NCBI GenBank assembly: GCA_021813225.1
Contig: JAKALH010000234.1
Location: forward strand, 1 to 5,358
DNA: 5,358 nt
Origin: Chloroflexota bacterium
GTDB taxonomy: Bacteria; Chloroflexota; Anaerolineae; J036; Brachytrichaceae
Reading direction: 5' to 3'
In this document: positions 1 through 5,358 of the stretch, piece by piece
Position numbering within the stretch: position 1 is the first letter of the stretch
Layout of the letters: the number at the start of each line of letters is the position of its first letter
Notes under the pieces: generated by a model
What the model saw: only the letters and a program-made list of their open reading frames with translations
Told to the model about the DNA's origin: nothing
Database searches by the model: none
Translations under genes and position numbers: made by a program

Positions 1-1140
1 AAACTGGCGGCGCGTCAACGGCTGCCAGATCGATAACGCTTCTTCGTCGAAACTGACGATGCCGAATCGATCGGTGGACAGCGACACCTTGCATTGCTCG
101 ATACGCTCGTACAGGTCAAAGGCATAGCCCCTGAATACGAAATCCTCAAGCGCGAAAATACGGATAGGGCTGCTGCAGTCGGACTGGACCTGGCGCAGGA
201 AAGCGAGTGTCGGCGCATTGCACAGCGCGACGACATCCTGCCAGTCGCCCAGGGCATCGAGCAGATGCGAGGGTAAGGGGAGTTTCTGCGGCCCCCACAA
301 CACGCCCTCACCCAGCCACGGCAACAGCGCCCGGCGGAAGATCGCCTGATCGAAATGGTCGCCGGCGATGCCGACTCCTCCGGTCGCCAGCACCTGCTGG
401 TCGCCCCCTGGTTGCACACGCAGGACGGCAATATCAAGCGTACCGCCGCCGAAATCGAAAACCAGCGCATGGCTGCCCGGCGGCATCGAGTGCTGCACGC
501 CGAATGCCAGCCCTGCCGCTATCGGCTCCTGTTCGAAGACAACCCGTGTAAAGCCCGCCAGTTCAGCGGCGCGCTGCAGGCGTTGCCGGGCGCGGTCGCT
601 GTCAGCAATTGTCGTCGCACCCGCGAAATGAACCGGGCGGCCGAATACCGCATCCTGCACCTCGCGGCCTGTCAATTGCTCAATGCGCAGGCGGACGCGC
701 TTCAGGAATTCGGCAATGAGCTGCTCCAGCGTGTACTCGCGGTCGAAGAGCCTGGTGCCGCTGTACTCCGTCGCCAGGGGCCCTTTGAGCGAATGCAGCA
801 GGCGGCCCGGCGCATCGGCGTCGACATCGGCGAAGACTTCAACAGACATGGCGCCACCGGGGATGCTGTAGCCTTTGACGACCGCATCGCCCAATTCTAT
901 GTCGATGACGCCCACCCAGGCTTTGGCAAAACGAGGCAGCCGGCCGACGTTCTGGGCGCGTTGCAGCCGCACCGCCGCGCCGCCGGTGTGTATCTCGCCG
1001 TCGCGCTCTACATACAGCAAGGTGCGCAAAGTGCTCAAGCCGGCTCCATCCGGATCAAGCGGCAGCACCAGCGGGGCGCCATCCGGCCCGATGGTGGCGG
1101 CGACGGTGTTCGTTGTGCCGAAGTCAATACCCAGATGCAT
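1..1140 (-). CDS. Hsp70-family (YegD-like) ATPase, 3' end missing
   Basis: Member of the Hsp70/actin-fold ATPases, probably a cytoplasmic chaperone-like protein; clients are unknown. The frame is open for 380 codons from ATG 1140 to the left edge with no stop. Phosphate-1 loop is LGIDFGTTNT (3-12). VFGRPVHFAG is at about 165-174, the connect-1-like EQEPIAAGL at 203-211, and phosphate-2 VFDFGGGTLDIAVL at 227-240. K119 (LHSLKGPL) may match the catalytic lysine K70 of DnaK. IEQCKVSLS (347-355) matches the conserved E-x-x-K-x-x-LS helix of DnaK (ERAKIELS). GRP-x-x-F followed by AGF-x-x-VVF-x-x-EPIAAGL is closer to YegD than to DnaK. The adenosine-binding motif and anything after the ATPase domain are outside the window, so it cannot be said whether a substrate-binding domain exists. 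The gene starts 44 bases after the pinwheel gene and is probably in the same operon. Confidence 0.92.
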   Translation of the reverse strand, partial: MHLGIDFGTTNTVAATIGPDGAPLVLPLDPDGAGLSTLRTLLYVERDGEIHTGGAAVRLQRAQNVGRLPRFAKAWVGVIDIELGDAVVKGYSIPGGAMSVEVFADVDADAPGRLLHSLKGPLATEYSGTRLFDREYTLEQLIAEFLKRVRLRIEQLTGREVQDAVFGRPVHFAGATTIADSDRARQRLQRAAELAGFTRVVFEQEPIAAGLAFGVQHSMPPGSHALVFDFGGGTLDIAVLRVQPGGDQQVLATGGVGIAGDHFDQAIFRRALLPWLGEGVLWGPQKLPLPSHLLDALGDWQDVVALCNAPTLAFLRQVQSDCSSPIRIFALEDFVFRGYAFDLYERIEQCKVSLSTDRFGIVSFDEEALSIWQPLTRRQF

Positions 1141-1150
1141 CGCGACCGCA

Positions 1151-1155
1151 CTCCT
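1151..1155 (-). promoter_or_regulatory. Ribosome binding site of the Hsp70-like gene
   Basis: On the minus strand this reads AGGAG, ten bases before the ATG at 1140. An in-frame TGA at 1173-1171 and the lack of other start codons between it and 1140 make this the only available start. The 44-base gap it sits in holds only a weak 4-bp inverted repeat (TGGA/TCCA) and no terminator. Confidence 0.75.
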
Positions 1156-1184
1156 GTCAGGGAAGTGGAATCAATCCAGGTTCA

Positions 1185-2330
1185 TTACAGCAGCGTCGCA
1201 GCGATGATGCGCTGCGATGAAACTTTGAGCGGTTGTGCTTCGGATGGTTTTGCTGCAACGGGCAGGCCTCGCATGCCGACGACATGCAGGTCGCCCTGCC
1301 CGGTCAGCAGCACGACCAGCTCATTCTTGCGTTCCCCTACGGCGTAACAGGCCTGCCCGACGAATCGCCTGGCAAGCGGCGCGGGTTTGCCGCCCGGTTT
1401 TTTATGCGCCGGCAGCCCCCCTGCTGCAACAGCAAAGAGCGAACCGTCGGAACCGATAAACCAGACTGCCGCTGCAGGGTGCTGCCTCTGCAGCACTACG
1501 GCCGAGACGACATCGTCGCCATAATCCAGCGTCGCGCCAGAGCAACCGATACTGGGAATCATCCCCACCGGGAAGCGTGTCCAGCGGCCATTGCGCGTCA
1601 GCAGCAGGATATCGGCATCCGGCTCGCATGGCCCAATCCACACCGGGCTGTCGCCTGTGCCAGGCAGCGCCATCGACTGGCCGCTGAGCAGAACGGTCTC
1701 GACGTGCGACCATGACATGACCCGCGCCCAACCCTGGCGCGTAACCAGCAAAATCGCCTGCGGCGGATGAAGATCATCCAGCGCGCAAACGCCTTCCACA
1801 CGCTCGGCACGCCTCAACCCCAGCCCGCTGACTGGATGGGCATCGCTCCAGTCCAGCTTTTCGCTGTAACGCAGGCTCAGCCCGTCGACCGCCGCAAAAC
1901 GCACCTGCGAGGTGACCACGAGCAGTGCACCGAACCAGGTGCCGCTGGCCAGGTAGAGCGGTTTCTGCGCATCAAGCGAATCGCCGGTGCTGAGCAACAG
2001 CGTCATCGTCTGTTCGATCGGCGCCGGCGCGGCCAGTTGGACACCATGCCCGCTGAACGAAAGCATCGAGATCACGTCGCGATTCAGCCCCTTGCGTTCG
2101 GCCAGCGAGCGGATGTCGCGCAGGCTTGTTTTCAGGCGCTGCACCTGCTCGACAGAGGCCTGCTGGCCGCCGGTGCACTTCAAGAGGGCAATCTCGGCGC
2201 GCAACTCGTCCGTCTGCCGCTGCAGCGTCTGGACGCGCCCGGTAAGCGCCTCAAGTATCCGCTGCGCAGTGTCCGGGTCGTCGCGCACCTCGGAAGCAAG
2301 CCAGGATAAATCGCTGTCGAGTAAGGCCAT
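1185..2330 (-). CDS. Coiled-coil protein with a GyrA-C-terminal-like beta-pinwheel, function unknown
   Basis: I do not recognise this 381-residue protein as a named gene. Residues 1-20 are acidic. About 22-51 has leucine-spaced helical heptads (ILEALTGRVQTLQRQTDELR) and a second helix covers about 57-80. From about 105 to the end come roughly five degenerate repeats of 47-56 residues, each starting with a hydrophobic strand plus T/G turn: LLVVT (136-140), ILLVTRQGW (193-201), ILLLTRNGRWTRFPV (241-255), VWFIGSDGSL (289-298) and LVVLLTGQGDL (338-348). The third repeat, with a later YGDDVVSAVV, closely resembles the repeats of the gyrase A/ParC C-terminal domain, a DNA-wrapping pinwheel. No topoisomerase catalytic domain, canonical GyrA box, signal peptide or membrane segment is visible. 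The ATG lies 9 bases after the nrdJ stop with no good ribosome site, which suggests translational coupling. It is intact, with its own coiled-coil start, so it is not simply a gyrA fragment. DNA binding is an inference from the fold. Confidence 0.88.
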   Translation of the reverse strand: MALLDSDLSWLASEVRDDPDTAQRILEALTGRVQTLQRQTDELRAEIALLKCTGGQQASVEQVQRLKTSLRDIRSLAERKGLNRDVISMLSFSGHGVQLAAPAPIEQTMTLLLSTGDSLDAQKPLYLASGTWFGALLVVTSQVRFAAVDGLSLRYSEKLDWSDAHPVSGLGLRRAERVEGVCALDDLHPPQAILLVTRQGWARVMSWSHVETVLLSGQSMALPGTGDSPVWIGPCEPDADILLLTRNGRWTRFPVGMIPSIGCSGATLDYGDDVVSAVVLQRQHPAAAVWFIGSDGSLFAVAAGGLPAHKKPGGKPAPLARRFVGQACYAVGERKNELVVLLTGQGDLHVVGMRGLPVAAKPSEAQPLKVSSQRIIAATLL

Positions 2331-2339
2331 AGCCGCGGG

Positions 2340-4904
2340 TCAACACTCCGAATAGCCGCACGACAGGCACTTCCGGCAGCCCTCGGAGCGGACATAGGTG
2401 CCCATGCCGCACGAGGGGCACAGGTCGGCCCCCGATAGTTTACCGCCCGGGCTGATGTGTCCGCTTTCGTTCAAACCATCCTGGTGCCCGGCATCCTGCT
2501 GTGGCGGGGCAGTGCTCATAATCGGCAGCGGCAACTGCTCGGCGTCTTCCTTTTTGAAGTACATCTCGCGCAGGGTGCTGGCCAGCGCATCGGGCAGCGA
2601 CAGGATGCGGTTCGGTCCCATGCCTACGGAGTGCGAACCGCCGATGCCTTCCAGTTGCGAGATGATCAGTTCCATGCGCTCGCGGCGCGTCAAGGGCGAT
2701 GCGATGCGCAACATCAGCGACACCAGACGGCCAAGCGCCTCAGCGTCGGCCTGCAGGTCGCTGCCGGCCTTGCCAATGGTAATAAACACCTCGAACGGCT
2801 CGCCGTTCTCGTCGTGGTTGCTCGTGGTGTGCACCGTGCCCAGCGACGTATGCTTGCTGATGGTCGTCCCGCTGCGCTGCGCCGGCAACGGCTCCACCGC
2901 ATGCTCAAAACGGAAGATTTTCTGGTTGGGCTTCGCCTCGGCAGCCGGCTTTTCCGCCGCCTTACCCGCGCTGTCGTCCTTGAGCATCAACACCTGCTCA
3001 TCGCGGGAGCCGTCGCGGTATACGGTGCCGCTCTTGCAGCCCAGCTCGTACATCAACTCGTAGAGCGAACGCACGTCCTCGGCGGTATAGTTGTTCGGCA
3101 GATTGCATGTCTTGCTGATGCTGGAGTCCACCCAGCGCTGGATATCCGCCTGCACGCGCACATGATCCTCAGGCGCCAGATCCATGGCGGTGACAAAATA
3201 GGATGGCAGGTCCTGGCCGGGATGTTCGGCCTTCCACTCCTCGACCACAGCGACATTCTGTTCATGCAGACCCAGGCGCGACTTGCGGAAATAAGTCCAT
3301 GAGAAAAACGGCTCGATGCCGGTGGAAGTATCGACCATAGTGCCAATCGTGCCGTTAGGAGCCTGTGTCAACAACGTCACGTTGCGAATGCCTTTCTGGG
3401 CCACCGCCTGCCGGATTTTCTGCGGCATCGCCTGCATGTAACCGCTCTGCAGGAATTTGTCGGCTACAAAAGCCGGAAAGGAACCGCGCTCCTCGGCCAG
3501 CCCAATCGAGGCTTCATAGGCGTTGACGGCGATGAACTCGTACAGCCGATCCAGGAATTCCGAAGACTCCTTGCCGCCGTATCGGATGCCCAGGCGGATC
3601 ATCAATTCCGCCACGCCCATCGTGTTCAATCCGACGCGCCGCTCCTTCAGTTGCTGTTCCCGGTTCTCGTTGTAGAAATACGGCGTCGCATCGATCACGT
3701 TATCCAGGAAGCGCACCGCATAGCGCACGGTCTGACCCAGCCCGTCCCAGTCCACGTCGCCATTCTTATAGAATTTCGCCAGGTTGACCGCACCCAGGTT
3801 GCACACGCCCCACGCCGGCAAACCCTGCTCACCGCACGGATTCGTGCAGATGATGGGCGAGTAGTACCAGGAATTGCTCATGCGGTTGTAGCGGTCGTTG
3901 AAAAAGATGCCCGGCTCGGCGCTGGCCCAGGCGCTCTCGATGATGCTGTTCCATACCTCGCGCGCTTTCAGCGTCTTGTGGCGGACGACCGGGCGCCCGC
4001 TGTCGGTCCATTTGCGCAGGTCTCCGTCCCACACCTCGTTATAGTCCGGATGTGCGGTGTCCGGGAAAACCAGGTCCCAGTCGCCGTCAACCTTTACCGC
4101 TTCCAGCAGGGCATCGGACACGGCCACGCTGATATTGGCGTTGGTGATTTTGCCTGCAATGCGCTTGCTGTTAATGAAGGAGAGGATATCGGGGTGCCAG
4201 TCATTCAGAATGAGCATCAGTGCGCCGCGACGACTGCCGCCCTGTTCGATCAGCCCGGTCACGAAGCTGTACAGCCCGCCCCATGAGACCGCGCCGCTGG
4301 AACGGCCATTGACGCCGCGCACGTAACCGTGCTGCGGCCGCAACGATGACAGGTTGATGCCCACGCCGCCGCCGCGCGACATGATCTCCGTCATCTGCGA
4401 AAGCGTTGCGATGATCCCGGCGCGCGAATCGGCCGGGTTTGGGATGACATAGCAGTTGTAGTAGGTGAGTTGCTGATCGCTGCCGGCGGCGGTCAGGATG
4501 CGGCCCGCCGGGACAAACTTCCACCCTTCCATGATCGAGCGGAAGTTACGCGCCCATGTCTCGCGCAGTTCCGGGGTTTTTTCCACCGCCGCGATGCCGC
4601 GCGACACGCGGTCCATCATCTGCGCCGGGTGAGTCTCGATTGGCTTATCGACATGCTCCAGGGCCACTGTCATCATGGACTCATCGCGCAGTTCGACAGT
4701 GACATTCCCGTTGTCCAGCGAAGCCACGACGCCGATCTCGCGCTGGTTCGTGCGCGGATCGACGAGAACGACCACGGTGTCGCCTGTCGTCAGGGTCGTG
4801 CGCGTCATATCTTTCATCGCATACCGATCGAGAAATATCTTCTCGCCCAGTTCGTTCAGATGGTTGGGGTCGGTCTGTTGGTTGGTTTCGATCGCATCCA
4901 GCAT
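2340..4904 (-). CDS. nrdJ: Adenosylcobalamin-dependent (class II) ribonucleoside reductase NrdJ
   Basis: Cytoplasmic enzyme that reduces ribonucleotides to deoxyribonucleotides, using coenzyme B12 to make a thiyl radical without oxygen or a separate small subunit. The 854-residue protein opens with GEKIFLDRYAMKD (20-32). A probable small beta-barrel insertion follows at about 34-90, then the catalytic ten-stranded barrel. Within the barrel, C151 (YNCYVIPNP) and C368 (GVCNLGAVNL) match the reducing pair, and N355/C357/E359 in TNPCGEQ match the radical cysteine and its partners. PNGTIGTM (516-523) is the substrate-phosphate loop. An Ala/Lys-rich linker (about 645-661) leads to a TSCPD-type domain (about 662-785). 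The tail has cysteines 829, 832, 843, 846, 849 and 854. The last two form a CX4C pair like the redox shuttle of Lactobacillus class II enzyme, and the others probably bind zinc. No ATP-cone is seen at the N-terminus and no intein interrupts the gene. The ATG at 4904 is fixed by a good ribosome site and an upstream stop. Regulation by NrdR is inferred from the adjacent gene. Confidence 0.97.
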   Translation of the reverse strand: MLDAIETNQQTDPNHLNELGEKIFLDRYAMKDMTRTTLTTGDTVVVLVDPRTNQREIGVVASLDNGNVTVELRDESMMTVALEHVDKPIETHPAQMMDRVSRGIAAVEKTPELRETWARNFRSIMEGWKFVPAGRILTAAGSDQQLTYYNCYVIPNPADSRAGIIATLSQMTEIMSRGGGVGINLSSLRPQHGYVRGVNGRSSGAVSWGGLYSFVTGLIEQGGSRRGALMLILNDWHPDILSFINSKRIAGKITNANISVAVSDALLEAVKVDGDWDLVFPDTAHPDYNEVWDGDLRKWTDSGRPVVRHKTLKAREVWNSIIESAWASAEPGIFFNDRYNRMSNSWYYSPIICTNPCGEQGLPAWGVCNLGAVNLAKFYKNGDVDWDGLGQTVRYAVRFLDNVIDATPYFYNENREQQLKERRVGLNTMGVAELMIRLGIRYGGKESSEFLDRLYEFIAVNAYEASIGLAEERGSFPAFVADKFLQSGYMQAMPQKIRQAVAQKGIRNVTLLTQAPNGTIGTMVDTSTGIEPFFSWTYFRKSRLGLHEQNVAVVEEWKAEHPGQDLPSYFVTAMDLAPEDHVRVQADIQRWVDSSISKTCNLPNNYTAEDVRSLYELMYELGCKSGTVYRDGSRDEQVLMLKDDSAGKAAEKPAAEAKPNQKIFRFEHAVEPLPAQRSGTTISKHTSLGTVHTTSNHDENGEPFEVFITIGKAGSDLQADAEALGRLVSLMLRIASPLTRRERMELIISQLEGIGGSHSVGMGPNRILSLPDALASTLREMYFKKEDAEQLPLPIMSTAPPQQDAGHQDGLNESGHISPGGKLSGADLCPSCGMGTYVRSEGCRKCLSCGYSEC

Positions 4905-4910
4905 GTTTTC

Positions 4911-4916
4911 TTCCTC
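4911..4916 (-). promoter_or_regulatory. Ribosome binding site of nrdJ
   Basis: On the minus strand this reads GAGGAA, six bases before the ATG at 4904, a good Shine-Dalgarno match and spacing. An in-frame TAG at 4922-4920 lies just upstream, so no longer start is possible. This settles the nrdJ start. It lies in the 36-base nrdR-nrdJ gap, where I see no promoter or hairpin. Confidence 0.8.
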
Positions 4917-4940
4917 GTTCTAATCAAACAGGATTTCGCA

Positions 4941-5358
4941 CTAACGCTCGGCAAGCAGTTTCTCAATCTCCTGCTTCACACTTTCCAGGTCTTTCAAATG
5001 GAGATATACGCTGGCGTAGCGGATATAGGCTACTTCGTCCAGCCCGCGTAATCCGTTCAGCACCATATCGCCAATGTCGCGACCGGATACTTCCGCTTTG
5101 TTCATCGCCAGCACCTGCGCCTCCACCCGGTCCACCAGCCGGTCAATATCGTCGGCGGAAACCGGTCGCTTGGCGCAGGCCGTGCGGATGCCCTGCAGGA
5201 TTTTGTCGCGGTTGAACGCTTCCCGGCGGCCGCCCCGTTTGACTACGAGCGGCAGGGTATCCATAATGCGTTCCACGGTACTGAACCGTTTGCCGCATGA
5301 CTTGCATTCACGGCGTCGCCTGATACCCCCGTTTGGCTCACGGATCGTATCGACGACG
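4941..5358 (-). CDS. nrdR: Transcriptional repressor NrdR, 5' end missing
   Basis: NrdR represses ribonucleotide reductase genes by binding paired NrdR boxes, with ATP/dATP bound to its ATP-cone deciding its oligomeric state. The frame is open from the window edge for 138 residues to a TAG at 4943-4941. Visible parts in order are the second half of the zinc ribbon (IRRRRECKSCGKRFST, with the second Cys-x-x-Cys pair, directly before a VERI motif), then the ATP-cone, which starts at LVVKRGGRREAFNRDKIL and ends near the conserved DEVAYIRYASVY stretch. The family is normally about 150 residues, so roughly a dozen residues, including the first Cys pair, lie beyond the window. A GTG at 5276 lies inside the conserved zinc-ribbon/cone junction and should not be taken as the start. 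The gene ends 36 bases before nrdJ, its expected regulatory target. No frameshift or missing residue is seen in the visible part. Confidence 0.96.
   Translation of the reverse strand, partial: VVDTIREPNGGIRRRRECKSCGKRFSTVERIMDTLPLVVKRGGRREAFNRDKILQGIRTACAKRPVSADDIDRLVDRVEAQVLAMNKAEVSGRDIGDMVLNGLRGLDEVAYIRYASVYLHLKDLESVKQEIEKLLAER

Noticed and set aside
15..470. 151-residue minus-strand open frame overlapping the Hsp70-like gene
   Set aside because: It is out of frame with the Hsp70 motifs on the same strand and is Ser/Arg/Cys-rich without domain character.
1141..1184. Terminator between the pinwheel and Hsp70-like genes
   Set aside because: Only a 4-bp inverted repeat is present and there is no T-run after it on the minus strand.
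355..1347. 330-residue open frame on the plus strand
   Set aside because: It lies antisense to the Hsp70-like gene and runs into the pinwheel gene. The opposite frame has clear Hsp70 motifs, while this one is Arg/Ala-rich with no recognisable domain, as expected for a mirror frame in GC-rich DNA.
1185..2330. Pinwheel gene as a gyrA/parC pseudogene
   Set aside because: The frame is intact, it has its own start and an N-terminal coiled coil, and no remnant of topoisomerase catalytic sequence lies upstream, where nrdJ sits instead.
2340..2342. nrdJ TGA as a selenocysteine codon
   Set aside because: The protein already ends on the expected CGYSEC tail, only three codons precede the next ATG, and no selenocysteine-insertion hairpin is evident.
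2457..3302. 281-residue plus-strand open frame opposite nrdJ
   Set aside because: It is fully covered by conserved NrdJ coding sequence on the other strand, with no motifs or plausible ribosome site context of its own.
3651..4286. 211-residue plus-strand open frame opposite the NrdJ catalytic core
   Set aside because: It is antisense to invariant active-site motifs, so its openness follows from the codon use of nrdJ.
2340..4904. Intein or other insertion in nrdJ
   Set aside because: Class II reductase genes often carry inteins, but the active-site and phosphate-loop regions here are continuous and I see no splice-junction motifs.
4905..4940. NrdR box or internal promoter between nrdR and nrdJ
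   Set aside because: The 36 bases have no match to the AT-rich palindromic NrdR box and no convincing -35/-10 pair; the operator should lie upstream of nrdR, outside the window.

Overview
The window carries four protein genes, all read from the minus strand and packed head to tail. In transcription order (right to left) they are: the 3' part of nrdR (4941-5358, cut by the right edge), a full adenosylcobalamin-dependent class II ribonucleotide reductase gene, nrdJ (2340-4904), an unnamed 381-residue protein with an N-terminal coiled coil and a GyrA-C-terminal-like beta-pinwheel (1185-2330), and the first 380 codons of an Hsp70/actin-fold ATPase of YegD type (1-1140, cut by the left edge). The gaps are 36, 9 and 44 bases. 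I see no terminator-like hairpin or clear promoter in them, so I read the group as one operon whose promoter lies to the right of the window.

The first two genes form a clear functional pair. NrdR is the zinc-finger/ATP-cone repressor that senses the cellular (d)ATP state, and NrdJ makes deoxyribonucleotides. NrdJ shows no ATP-cone of its own, so in this operon the visible nucleotide-sensing cone is on the repressor. The NrdJ active site is complete: radical cysteine, two reducing cysteines, N-x-C-x-E motif, phosphate loop, TSCPD-type domain and a six-cysteine tail. An unusual segment near the N-terminus looks like a small beta-barrel (KOW/SH3-like) insertion.

The last two genes are the least understood part. 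The pinwheel protein has repeats resembling the DNA-wrapping domain of gyrase/topoisomerase IV subunit A but has none of the breakage-rejoining domains. The Hsp70-like gene follows it closely. Their functional link, to each other or to nucleotide metabolism, is an inference from gene order only.

The sequence is GC-rich with GC-biased third codon positions and has no mobile elements, RNA genes or repeats. The nrdR-nrdJ pairing, the NrdJ subtype with the N-terminal insertion, and the stand-alone gyrase-propeller protein fit a free-living bacterium, perhaps of the Chloroflexota. That taxonomic guess is tentative. No non-coding stretch exceeds about 45 bases.
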